55,658 nucleotides of DNA. Source: Nitrospirota bacterium. GTDB lineage: Bacteria > Nitrospirota > JACRHL01. Below, piece after piece: positions 29,958-37,876 of this stretch. Location of the stretch: the NCBI GenBank assembly GCA_029858285.1, contig JAOUFN010000017.1, positions 1 to 55,658 on the forward strand. The letters run 5' to 3'. A program made the translations under genes and the position numbers. The notes beneath the pieces are model-generated. The model saw only the letters and a list, made by a program, of their open reading frames with translations, did not search any database and was not told where the DNA came from. How positions within the stretch are numbered: the stretch's first letter is position 1; each line of letters begins with the position of its first letter.

Positions 29958-29965
29958 CACCCGCG

Positions 29966-29995
29966 AGGGTACCCGTGCCGCCCCGGCCACAGCAA
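29966..29995 (-). promoter_or_regulatory. Possible promoter of cpdA
   Basis: On the minus strand TTGCTG (29990-29995) and TACCCT (29966-29971) are 18 bases apart; the -10 box ends eight bases before the ATG. Confidence 0.4.
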
Positions 29996-30012
29996 GTGGT
30001 TCTCCCGTGGCG

Positions 30013-30040
30013 TTGTGCTTTGGACGCCGGTGCCGATAAG
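30013..30040 (+). promoter_or_regulatory. Possible promoter of the pentaheme cytochrome gene
   Basis: TTGTGC (30013-30018) and GATAAG (30035-30040) are 16 bases apart. The -10 box ends five bases before the ATG at 30046, again giving almost no leader. Confidence 0.35.
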
Positions 30041-30045
30041 TGGGA

Positions 30046-30729
30046 ATGAGTCATCCCCCATCCGATACATCACCCCGCCCCCTCCGGCGCCCCCGGGGAA
30101 GGTATCTGCTGTTGGGCGCGGCGGCGGCTTTGGTACTGGGGTGGGTCACCCTGACCGGGGTACATCACCTGGAGGAAGACAACAATTTTTGCCACTCCTG
30201 CCACATCGGCGGCAAGCCCCTGCATACCGACCAATATCTGGCGGTCACCCAGGGGCGGGGCGACAGCCTGGCGGCGGGCCACTCGGTGAGTATTCGGGAT
30301 GGGGGAAAATCCCGGCACATGCGCTGTGTGGACTGCCACACCGGCATTACCCCGGGTGAAAGCGTGCGCTTCCACTGGGTGGCCTTCGCCGATTTGGTGG
30401 AATATGTGGCGGGTCAGGGGGAGGAGCCAAAAAACCTCAGCCAGCCAATGCCGGATCACAACTGCACCCGCTGTCACGCCTCTATCCGCCACGGCGAGTT
30501 TCACCTCATCCGCGCCCACCAGGGGGACATGCAGACCAACTGCACGGATTGCCACCGGGTGCATCACCCCGGTGGCGGCCCCGCCCGCACCAACCCCGAG
30601 CACAACAAAACCGTCTGCGTCCATTGCCACAAAGGCATGGCCGACAAGGTCCTTGAACTGGCCGGAGCACTGCCCCCCGAGCCGTTGGCCAAAACCCCGG
30701 TCGACGCCCCGCCCGCCTCCCTGCCGTAA
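30046..30729 (+). CDS. Membrane-anchored pentaheme c-type cytochrome, NapC/NirT-like
   Basis: This 227-residue protein has one N-terminal membrane anchor (~19-40, YLLLGAAAALVLGWVTLTGV) and five CXXCH haem-binding sites: CHSCH, CVDCH, CTRCH, CTDCH and CVHCH. The NapC/NirT family passes electrons from quinol to periplasmic reductases and usually has four haems, so a fifth is notable. It could be a quinol dehydrogenase or a small electron-transfer cytochrome; no reductase gene is adjacent. The nearby ccm operon would mature it. Confidence 0.83.
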   Translation: MSHPPSDTSPRPLRRPRGRYLLLGAAAALVLGWVTLTGVHHLEEDNNFCHSCHIGGKPLHTDQYLAVTQGRGDSLAAGHSVSIRDGGKSRHMRCVDCHTGITPGESVRFHWVAFADLVEYVAGQGEEPKNLSQPMPDHNCTRCHASIRHGEFHLIRAHQGDMQTNCTDCHRVHHPGGGPARTNPEHNKTVCVHCHKGMADKVLELAGALPPEPLAKTPVDAPPASLP

Positions 30730-30838
30730 CACCCTGCCACCAGCCTTTGCCTGACGCCGTTAACGGGCCCCGGATGGGGGTTAGGCCGTGGTACGTTCCC
30801 CCTCCTTGTCCGAAAGTTGTTTTATTAATAACGAACGT

Positions 30839-30856
30839 TTGACCGACATAGGTCAA
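30839..30856. promoter_or_regulatory. Perfect inverted repeat TTGACC-N6-GGTCAA upstream of the chemoreceptor
   Basis: TTGACC (30839-30844) and GGTCAA (30851-30856) form a perfect dyad with a six-base centre, about 80 bases before the chemoreceptor start. The geometry resembles a site for a dimeric helix-turn-helix regulator such as a CRP/FNR relative. The regulator is unknown. Confidence 0.5.
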
Positions 30857-30910
30857 TCACGCGTCCGGGGAACCCGGGTGCGTGGGGTCTTACTTTTATT
30901 GGTATACAAA

Positions 30911-30922
30911 CGAATATATTCG
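30911..30922. promoter_or_regulatory. 12-bp palindrome CGAATATATTCG before the chemoreceptor start
   Basis: A perfect AT-rich palindrome lies 14 bases before the ATG at 30937 and just before the GGGGGAAGGGG ribosome-binding region. It could be an operator or part of the -10 region (TATATT lies within it). Confidence 0.4.
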
Positions 30923-30936
30923 GGGGAAGGGGTAAC

Positions 30937-32832
30937 ATGTTCAACAATCTCAAATTCAGCACCAAGATCATGCTGGTGGTGGTAGCCGGTTTCCTGATCA
31001 GCTACGCCGTCAATTTCTGGGTCGTCAAGGACAGCCTGGAGCAGGAAGCCATGGACGCCATGGTGGAAAAAGCCCGCGCCATTACCTAGGAGGCCGAAAA
31101 CGCCCGCGTCTTCATGGCCGAATTGCGGGGCAAGCACAATGCCTTTGACGACAAGACCCTGTTGGCCGACGTGGAGGCCAAAATGGCCGGCACCACCAAC
31201 CGGCTGGCCGACGCCAAGCGCACCGACTATTACTGGACCATCCCGGTGGTGGCCGCGTGGAACGTGGGGCAGCGCTACGCCGAACGCTCCGGTTACACCT
31301 TCAAGGTACCCAAGATACAGCCGCGCAACCCGGACAACGAACCCAACGAGATGGAGCGCGAGATGCTGCTCTCCCTCACCAAAAGCGGCGCAGAAGAACT
31401 GTATCAGGTAGACAGTAAGGACAACGTGCTGCGCTATGTGAAGCCGGTAGTGCTCTCCAAGGAGTGCATGATCTGCCACGGCACCGTCAAGGATTCCATC
31501 ACCGGCACGGACACCGATCCCCTGGGCTTCGAAATGGAAGGCTGGAAGGAAGGCGAGGTGCACGGCGGCTTTGAGGTCATTGCAGATCTTGCCCCCATGC
31601 AGGCAGCGGTGGCGGGCACCCTCAAGAAGAGTTTTCTGTTCGGCTGCATGCTCATCCCGAGCGCCATCTTTCTGATCATGCTGTGCATGAAAAAATTCGT
31701 GGTGGCGCCGGTGACCCGTGTGGTGGAAGCCCTCAAGCGCGTGGCTGCGGGTGACCTCACCCGGCAGGAGCCGGTTACCAGCCACGACGAGATCGGCGTG
31801 ATGCTGTCAGAGCTCAACACCACCATGCTGCAGTTGTCCAGGACCGTGCAGATGGTCAACAACTCGGCGGAAACGGTCACCACCGGCTCTGCGGAACTTG
31901 CCCTGGGCAACAATGAACTGTCGCAGCGTACCGAGGAGCAAGCGGCTTCGCTGGAAGAGACAGCCTCGTCCATGGAAGAGATGACGGCGGCCGTCAAGTC
32001 CAATGCCGAAAACGCCGCCAAGGCCAATCAGCTCGCGGGCGGCGCCCGCCAGCAGGCCGAGGGCGGCAGCGAGGTGGTGGGCAAGGCGGTCACCGCCATG
32101 CAGGAGATCACCCATTCGTCGCGCAAAATCGCGGAGATCATCGGCATGATCAACGAAATCTCCTTCCAGACCAACCTCCTCGCCCTCAATGCGGCGGTGG
32201 AAGCGGCCCGTGCCGGTGAGCACGGTCGCGGCTTCGCCGTGGTGGCTTCGGAAGTGCGTAACCTGGCGCAACGTTCCGGAAACGCCGCGAACGAGATCAA
32301 GAAGCTCATTGAGGACTCGGTGGTTAAGGTGGGCAACGGCTCCGCGCTGGTGGAAGAAACCGGCAAGGCGCTGATGACCATCCGCGATTCCGTGGCCAAG
32401 GTCACCGACATCGTGTCCGAGATCAACGCCTCCAGCCAGGAGCAGGCCTCGGGCATCGATCAGGTCAACAAGGCCATCGCCGAAATGGACGAGGTAACCC
32501 AGCAGAACGCCGCACTGGTGGAAGAGGCTGCCGCCACCTCCGACACCCTGTCCGAGGAGGCGCGGAACCTGATTGAGGGGATGCGCTTCTTCAAAATCAA
32601 TTCGGATGGCAACTCCCCATCCTACGGGCGGGAACATCATCCGGTCAGCGCCGGAAATTTCCGCTCCTCCGGACATGCGGACACGGACACCGGCAGGCCC
32701 GGAAGTTCCGGTCGTGCGGGGTTTGTGGCCCGCGCCGGATCCCGCACCAAGGCCCGGAAATCCGCCACTGTCCCTGACAAGGGCGCCGGGACGGGCGTCA
32801 GCACCTCGCATGGCGAGACGGAGGATTTTTAA
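30937..32832 (+). pseudogene. c-haem chemoreceptor (Tll0287-like domain, HAMP, MCP signalling) interrupted by one TAG
   Basis: From ATG 30937, with a GGGGGAAGGGG ribosome-binding site, the frame runs through a membrane helix (KIMLVVVAGFLISYAVNFWV) to an in-frame TAG at 31087-31089 (codon 51). It then continues unbroken to 32832. Downstream are a Tll0287-like (DUF3365) periplasmic domain with a CMICH haem-binding motif (codons 177-181), a second membrane helix ([18 protein letters not shown]), a HAMP domain and a full MCP signalling hairpin ([35 protein letters not shown]). The next in-frame ATG is 31114, which would drop the first membrane helix. It may be a recent nonsense mutation, a sequencing error or a readthrough site; the rest of the gene looks selected. 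Confidence 0.8.
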
Positions 32833-32861
32833 CTCCCGACGTTAAAAATCCAACGGCAACG

Positions 32862-32893
32862 GGGTCGGGAGCAGGTGTACCTGCTCCCGACCC
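32862..32893. terminator. 14-bp stem hairpin between convergent genes
   Basis: GGGTCGGGAGCAGG (32862-32875) pairs perfectly with CCTGCTCCCGACCC (32880-32893) around TGTA. It lies 30 bases after the chemoreceptor stop. There is no long U-tract on the plus side; on the minus side GGATTTTTAA follows after a gap. Confidence 0.7.
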
Positions 32894-32898
32894 ACACC

Positions 32899-32934
32899 CA
32901 CGGCCGGACCGTCCCTCAGAGCGGTCCGGCCGTG
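32899..32934. terminator. Second 13-bp stem hairpin between convergent genes
   Basis: CACGGCCGGACCG (32899-32911) pairs with CGGTCCGGCCGTG (32922-32934) around a ten-base loop, 22 bases before the nfo stop. With the previous hairpin it likely insulates the two convergent operons. Confidence 0.65.
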
Positions 32935-32955
32935 CTGCGTTCGAGAGGCTTTATC

Positions 32956-33873
32956 CTAATATCCCCGCTTCACCTCGGCGATCTCCGGCAGTGGCGGAAC
33001 CTCGCCATGGGCGGCGGCGGTGAGCCAGGCGATTTCGGCGGCATACCCCCCCTCCCCTGCCGGGGTTTCCAGCATCATCGGCACACAGCGGGTGCGCGGG
33101 TCGGTCACCAGCCGGAGGAACGCGTCGGGGCCGATGTGGCCACGCCCGATCAGGGCGTGCCGGTCTACATGGCTGCCGCGCTTCACCTTGCTGTCGTTGA
33201 CGTGAAAGGCCAGCAGCTTTTCCAACCCCAGCAGGCGCTCAAACTCCTCCCAGGTAGTGTTCCAGCCCGCCTCGGTGTCGATGGCGTACCCGGCCGCGAA
33301 CACGTGGGCGGTGTCCACGCAGATGCCAAAACGCTGCGGCTGCTCCAGCCGCTCCAGGATCGCCGCCAGTTCCGCAAAACTGCGGCCCACCGTGCTGCCC
33401 TGCCCGGCTACCGTTTCCAGCACCAGCTTGACGGGGGTGTCGGGAAAGGCCGCGGTCACCCGGTTGAGGCTGTCGGCGATGGTGGCGATGCCCCATTCGA
33501 CGCCTTTGCCCATGTGGGCGCCGGGGTGAAAATTGAGCAGGCCGATGCCCAGTCGGGTGCAACGCTCCACCTCGGCCATGAACCCCGCCAGGCTTTTCGC
33601 GTGCTTGTCCGGGTCCGGGGAGCAGAGGTTGATGAGGTAGCTGTCGTGGCTCATCACCGTGCCGATGCCGTGCTGCCGAACCCCGGCGGCAAAACCTTTT
33701 ATCTCGGCGTCACCGAGATCCTTGTGGCTCCAGCTCATCTGATTGCGGGTGAAAATTTGCATGCACCCCGCCCCCAGCTCCGCCCCCCGGGGCGGAGATT
33801 TGTCCACCCCCCCGGCGGTGGAGATGTGGCAGCCGATTTGAATTTCGTCCACTGGTTGCGCGGTCTGTGTCAT
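32956..33873 (-). CDS. nfo: Endonuclease IV (AP endonuclease)
   Basis: This 305-residue TIM-barrel enzyme cuts DNA at abasic sites. The family blocks are GCHISTAGGVDKSP, LLNFHPGAH, LVLETVAGQGSTVG (metal-binding Glu), ICVDTAHVFAAGY (Asp and His), FHVNDSKVKRGSHVDRHALIGRGHIG (metal-binding cluster) and MLETPAGEGGY. All three zinc-site regions are intact. It is the last gene of the ParA-uvrC operon, 36 bases after the VOC gene. Confidence 0.95.
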   Translation of the reverse strand: MTQTAQPVDEIQIGCHISTAGGVDKSPPRGAELGAGCMQIFTRNQMSWSHKDLGDAEIKGFAAGVRQHGIGTVMSHDSYLINLCSPDPDKHAKSLAGFMAEVERCTRLGIGLLNFHPGAHMGKGVEWGIATIADSLNRVTAAFPDTPVKLVLETVAGQGSTVGRSFAELAAILERLEQPQRFGICVDTAHVFAAGYAIDTEAGWNTTWEEFERLLGLEKLLAFHVNDSKVKRGSHVDRHALIGRGHIGPDAFLRLVTDPRTRCVPMMLETPAGEGGYAAEIAWLTAAAHGEVPPLPEIAEVKRGY

Positions 33874-33909
33874 TCGGTCCGGGTGTCCAATCTGTCTATC
33901 CGGCCCAGA

Positions 33910-34344
33910 CTATCCGATCCAGAAATGAGGGTTCCAGGCCACCTCCCACAGGTGACCATCGGGGTCGGCAAAGTAGCCAGAATGGCCACCCCAGTCGGCA
34001 TCGCTGGCGGGTTTGACCAGCGTTGCCCCGGCCTTCACGGCGGCGGCGAGGAGGGGGGCCACCGCCTCCCTGGTACGCACATTGTGGGCCAGGGAAACGC
34101 CAGAAAAAACTCCGGCGGGACTGTCTTTCACCCCGGCATCCGCCGCCAGGTCCGTACGCGAAAAAAGCCCCAGCCAGGTTCCGGAAAGATTGAGAAAAGC
34201 CACCACCCCGGGCTGACTGGCCGGGTACAGGGGAAATCCCAGGCCGTCACGGTAAAAGGCCACGGCGCGGTCCACATCGGCCACCCCCAGGGTGATCATG
34301 CTGATGCGGGGTTCCATTGGCGGGGTCGTGAGGGGAAGGCTCAT
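33910..34344 (-). CDS. VOC (glyoxalase/bleomycin-resistance fold) family protein
   Basis: This 144-residue protein has two VOC half-modules: ISMITLGVADVDRAVAFYRDGLGF with VVAFLNLSGTWLGLF, and GVSLAHNVRTREAVAPLLAAA with GYFADPDGHLWEVAWNP. The C-terminal Glu in WEVAW is a usual metal ligand. The substrate is unknown; many of these proteins are uncharacterised. It lies between uvrC (24 bases) and nfo. Confidence 0.82.
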   Translation of the reverse strand: MSLPLTTPPMEPRISMITLGVADVDRAVAFYRDGLGFPLYPASQPGVVAFLNLSGTWLGLFSRTDLAADAGVKDSPAGVFSGVSLAHNVRTREAVAPLLAAAVKAGATLVKPASDADWGGHSGYFADPDGHLWEVAWNPHFWIG

Positions 34345-34368
34345 GTGGAGTGTTCCATGCGAATAAGG

Positions 34369-36375
34369 TCATTGTTGCTTCGGGGAGATGCGGGTCAGCA
34401 CCAGGCCTCCCCCCGCTTTTTTCCGGTCCGGGGAATTTTTTTCCTCGGGCGGGCCGGGGGGAAGGATCGACTCCGCCGGGTGCAACGCCGTCCATACCGC
34501 CTCCGCCGTGGTGCGGTTCATGCCCGGCGCGGCGGTGATGTCTTCAAGAGACGCCCCGCGCAGGCCCTCCACGCTGCCAAAATTTTTCAGCAGCGCCTGT
34601 TTGCGGACCTTGCCCACACCGGCGATGCCGTCCAGCTCCGAGTCCCGCAGGCGCAGGCTGCGCAGCTTGCGGTGGTAGGTGATGGCAAAGCGATGGGCTT
34701 CGTCCCGCAGTTGCTGAAGGATGCGCGTGGCCGGTGCGCCGGGCTTGAGAACACCGGGGTTTTTGACGCCGGGGCGGAACACCCGCTCGAATTTTTCGCC
34801 CTTTTCCTTGGCCAGCGCCACCACCGCCGGACCGCCGGGCGGTGGTGGGATGCCCGCCTCGTGAAGGGCCTTCAGGGCCATGGACAGTTGCCCGCGCCCG
34901 CCGTCGATGAGGATCAGGTCAGGCAATTTTTGGCCGGTTTCCATCCCGGCTTCCCGCAGGCGCGTGTAGTGGCGACGGACCACTTCGCGCATGGCGGCAA
35001 AATCGTCCGGGCCGTCGGTGGTGCGGATGCGAAAGTGACGGTAGTCGGATTTTTTCGGCCCCGCCCCCTCCCACACCACCATGCTGGCCACGGTCAGTTC
35101 CCCCTGGATGTGGGAGATATCAAATCCTTCGATGCGGTGGGGCAAGCGGTCCAGGTGCAGGGTCTTTTGCAGGGCGACGAGGCCCCGCTCCCCGGCCTTT
35201 TCCGCCTCCAACCGCTCGGTGAGGGATTTTTCGGCGTTGGCTGCTGCCAGTTGCAACAGGGCCATGCCCCGCCCGCGCGCGGGGGATTCCAGCACGCACT
35301 TGCCCTTTTTACCTGAATGGGCGTTGCGGCGGGCACCCAGCCATTCGGCCAGCAGCGCCTCGTCCGGCACGGGCATGGGCAACAGGATTTTTGCCGGTAC
35401 CGGCACGCGACCGTCGTAAAACTGCTGGATGAAGCCGCACACCACCTCGCCGCCGTCCATGTCGGACAGCTCCTCCCACACAAAACCCTTGCTGCCCACC
35501 AGCGCCCCCTCGCGCACGAACAGTACCTGGAGTGCCAACCAGCCCCCAAGACGCGCCAGACCGTAGATGTCCACGTCGCCGCCACCGGGGGCGGTGATGC
35601 GCTGGCGGGTGAGAGTGGCCTGGATATGGTAAATCTGGTCGCGCAGGCGCGCCGCCTGCTCGAACTGGAGGGCATCGCTGGCGGCCTGCATGCGGGTGGT
35701 CAGGAGATTCACCAGTTCCCGGTCGTGGCCTTCGAGGAACATGCGCACCTCGCGCACCGTGGCGGCGTAGTCGGCGGCGCCCTGAAAACCGGTGCATGGC
35801 GCCCGGCAGCGACCAATCTGGTATTGCAGGCAGGGACGGTCGGAGGTGCCATCAATGACGATGTCGCAGTCGGCCAGAGGAAAATGGTTGTGGATCACCC
35901 TGAGGGTTTCGCGCATCGCCCCGGCGCCGACGTAGGGACCGTAGTAGCGGGCTCCGTCGTCCTGGGCGCGGCGCACCACAGTGAGGCGCGGAAACGCGTC
36001 CTGCACGCTGAGGCGGATGTAGGGGTAGTTTTTGTCGTCCCGCAGCATCACGTTGTACTGAGGGCGGTGGCGCTTGATAAGGTTGTTTTCCAGCACCAGC
36101 GCCTCCACCTCGGAAGCGGTAATGATGGTTTCGATGCGCGCAATTTTGCGCACCATCACCCGGGTGCGCGGAGTGTGGGAAGTGTCCTTGAGGAAATAGG
36201 AGCGGACCCGGTTTTTGAGGGATTTGGCCTTGCCGACGTAGAGCACCTTCCCGACGGCGTCGTGCATCAGGTAAACGCCGGGCAGTTCGGGGAGATGGCG
36301 GAGGGTTTCCCGAAGTTTTTCGGGGACACTCTCCGGGAGTTTTTTGCGGACAGACTCGGGGATCTGGGTGGTCAC
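34369..36375 (-). CDS. uvrC: Excinuclease ABC subunit C
   Basis: This 668-residue protein makes both cuts in nucleotide excision repair. It has the N-terminal GIY-YIG domain (LPGVYLMHDAVGKVLYVGKAKSLKNRVRSYF), the UVR motif (LVNLLTTRMQAASDALQFEQAARLRDQI), the RNase H-like second nuclease (EGFDISHIQGELTVASMVVW and LILIDGGRGQLSMALKAL) and the C-terminal helix-hairpin-helix (LDGIAGVGKVRKQALLKNFGSVEGLRGA). A ~35-residue charged tail exceeds the usual ~610-residue length. The start is GTG 36375, located where a promoter at 36382-36410 would begin transcription. Confidence 0.96.
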   Translation of the reverse strand: MTTQIPESVRKKLPESVPEKLRETLRHLPELPGVYLMHDAVGKVLYVGKAKSLKNRVRSYFLKDTSHTPRTRVMVRKIARIETIITASEVEALVLENNLIKRHRPQYNVMLRDDKNYPYIRLSVQDAFPRLTVVRRAQDDGARYYGPYVGAGAMRETLRVIHNHFPLADCDIVIDGTSDRPCLQYQIGRCRAPCTGFQGAADYAATVREVRMFLEGHDRELVNLLTTRMQAASDALQFEQAARLRDQIYHIQATLTRQRITAPGGGDVDIYGLARLGGWLALQVLFVREGALVGSKGFVWEELSDMDGGEVVCGFIQQFYDGRVPVPAKILLPMPVPDEALLAEWLGARRNAHSGKKGKCVLESPARGRGMALLQLAAANAEKSLTERLEAEKAGERGLVALQKTLHLDRLPHRIEGFDISHIQGELTVASMVVWEGAGPKKSDYRHFRIRTTDGPDDFAAMREVVRRHYTRLREAGMETGQKLPDLILIDGGRGQLSMALKALHEAGIPPPPGGPAVVALAKEKGEKFERVFRPGVKNPGVLKPGAPATRILQQLRDEAHRFAITYHRKLRSLRLRDSELDGIAGVGKVRKQALLKNFGSVEGLRGASLEDITAAPGMNRTTAEAVWTALHPAESILPPGPPEEKNSPDRKKAGGGLVLTRISPKQQ

Positions 36376-36381
36376 CGGCAG

Positions 36382-36410
36382 ATTGTATCAGCCACCATCG
36401 GCCGGGTCAC
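36382..36410 (-). promoter_or_regulatory. Internal promoter before uvrC
   Basis: On the minus strand GTGACC (36405-36410) and TACAAT (36382-36387) are 17 bases apart. The -10 box ends six bases before the uvrC GTG, so the message would be leaderless. This would let uvrC-VOC-nfo be read apart from the upstream ParA genes. Confidence 0.55.
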
Positions 36411-37024
36411 AGGCTGCGGAAAAACGCCTCCTCGGCGTCTGACAGGGTTATCGTCCCGGTGCGGAAGTGTGTGGAGAGATGTCCATCCCGGATCCCCTGG
36501 GGGAACCCGTGCGCCAACGACGATTGCCACGGCGTGAGCATCAGCGACAGTTCGCCACCCACGCGCAGTGCCGCCATGGTTGCCAACGCCAGATTCTCGT
36601 TGCCGGAGATCAGCAATGGCAACCCCTCGCCGATATGGGGCGCCAGCACCAGCACGCGCATGCTCTCCAGGGGGGTATCGGTCGGGATTGAGGGACACAG
36701 GCGTGCCAGCCATGCCCCACGCCCGGTGAGGGCCGCATGGGCGCTGGCCCCACCAATGAGGGCCGCACTGCCGTCTCCGAGATCAAAACTCACCACCACC
36801 GGCAGGCCCTCGGCATCCAGCGCCAGCATGGGGGCCAGCATCCGGGCCGACACATTGGAGACCGAGGCGTGGGACATTGCCGGAGACACGCCGGAGGGGC
36901 CCGGCAGCGGCAATTCCGCCACCAGCACCCGGCTCACCCCCAGCACCCCGGCCAGGGACTGGGCAATCAATGGACGCAGTTCATCTTCCGGGGGTAGCGG
37001 CTCGGCTTGGATCAGCGGCGCCAC
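36407..37024 (-). CDS. Unrecognised protein in the ParA operon (orf205)
   Basis: This 205-residue protein belongs to no family I can name. The N-terminus is helical (EDELRPLIAQSLAGVLGVSRVLVAELPL). A central part rich in small residues (LDAEGLPVVVSFDLGDGSAALIGGASAHAAL and MRVLVLAPHIGEGLPLLISG) looks like an alternating alpha/beta fold. The C-terminus is polar. No nucleotide-binding or catalytic motif is evident. Start GTG 37024, 15 bases after the previous gene; coding bias and tight packing support it as real. Confidence 0.6.
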   Translation of the reverse strand: MAPLIQAEPLPPEDELRPLIAQSLAGVLGVSRVLVAELPLPGPSGVSPAMSHASVSNVSARMLAPMLALDAEGLPVVVSFDLGDGSAALIGGASAHAALTGRGAWLARLCPSIPTDTPLESMRVLVLAPHIGEGLPLLISGNENLALATMAALRVGGELSLMLTPWQSSLAHGFPQGIRDGHLSTHFRTGTITLSDAEEAFFRSL

Positions 37025-37039
37025 CTGCCGTGCCCGCCC

Positions 37040-37876
37040 TCAGGAATTGCCCGCAGCCCGCACGGTGGCACCCCGGCTCACGGTGCGCGCACTGCCAGCG
37101 GTGGCGGCTTCCAGGTCCGCATCGCACAGGTCGGCCAGAATCAAGGTGGCGATCCCCTCCACGGCACGAGTTTGTGCGGTGTCCGGCGGCTCGGGTGCGA
37201 GCAGGTCCACCGGAGCATAGGGGTTTGGGGGAGCCGGAATGAAACCGAAACTGACCACTTCCACGCCCAGAAAGCGCCGCACCCCGTCGGCCAGCTTTTC
37301 GAAATGCAGGGCGGCGGACGGTCGGTCGCGGGCGTGCAGGATGGTCACCCCCAAGGTGACTCCCTCACGCAGCGCCAACGCCGCCTTGGAAAAGCGATAG
37401 GCCGCCAGCAGCCCATCCCGGCTGGCGGGCACACCCATCAACACTCCGCCGAACTCCACCGCCACCGTCACGTGCCGGGCCTGGAGCGGCACCAGACACA
37501 ACGCCGGGGCTGGGTCCAGGGCCGCCGCCCGTTCCCGGATCGCTGCGGAATCCAAGGCGGGGCCGCCCCCCCCCTCCGGGAGGGGGGGAGCAGCTTCGGT
37601 ATGGTGGGATGTATCCGGGGTTGAGGTGGGCGAAGCGGACTCCTGGGGCCCCCAGTAAACCTCCAGGATCCTTGCCAGCCTCCCACGGGCACAGAGCGCC
37701 TGCGCAAGGCTGTGGTGCGGGAATGGGACATCGCCGGACACCGATACAATCGGCATCACATGCGGGTGCCCCGCTTCCGGACGGGTCCGGCTGCCCGGCC
37801 CCGTCAGGAAATGGTGACTGATCTTCTCCAGCCGCTCGCGGGAGGTGCTGGCGGCGGATGCAGTGCGACTGTTCAC
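37040..37876 (-). CDS. Degenerate MinD/FleN-like protein without P-loop (orf278)
   Basis: The start is GTG 37876, overlapping the ParA stop by four bases, giving 278 residues. The N-terminal third is variable and includes a low-complexity Pro/Glu/Gly stretch. The C-terminal half (DGLLAAYRFSKAALALREGVTLGVTILHARDRPSAALHFEKLADGVRRFLGVEVVSFGFIPAPP, residues ~155-220) follows the pattern of the C-terminal part of MinD/FlhG ATPases (AYxxIKA, NMV-region, FLGVxLxxLGFIPxD). No Walker A motif is present. It may be a pseudo-ATPase partner of the ParA encoded just upstream. The family link is by pattern only and needs a profile search. Confidence 0.55.
   Translation of the reverse strand: MNSRTASAASTSRERLEKISHHFLTGPGSRTRPEAGHPHVMPIVSVSGDVPFPHHSLAQALCARGRLARILEVYWGPQESASPTSTPDTSHHTEAAPPLPEGGGGPALDSAAIRERAAALDPAPALCLVPLQARHVTVAVEFGGVLMGVPASRDGLLAAYRFSKAALALREGVTLGVTILHARDRPSAALHFEKLADGVRRFLGVEVVSFGFIPAPPNPYAPVDLLAPEPPDTAQTRAVEGIATLILADLCDADLEAATAGSARTVSRGATVRAAGNS
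37566..37588. repeat. C9/G7 homopolymer hairpin inside orf278
   Basis: A run of nine C (37566-37574), TCCGGGA, then seven G form a nearly perfect hairpin inside the low-complexity part of orf278. Slippage here would shift the frame. Confidence 0.7.

Noticed and set aside
31087-31089. Pyrrolysine or programmed recoding at the TAG
   Set aside because: No Pyl genes in the window and no nearby recoding structure recognised; a simple mutation or error is more likely.
32875-35316. 813-codon open frame antisense to nfo and uvrC
   Set aside because: Same GC-bias shadow pattern; it also crosses two terminator hairpins.
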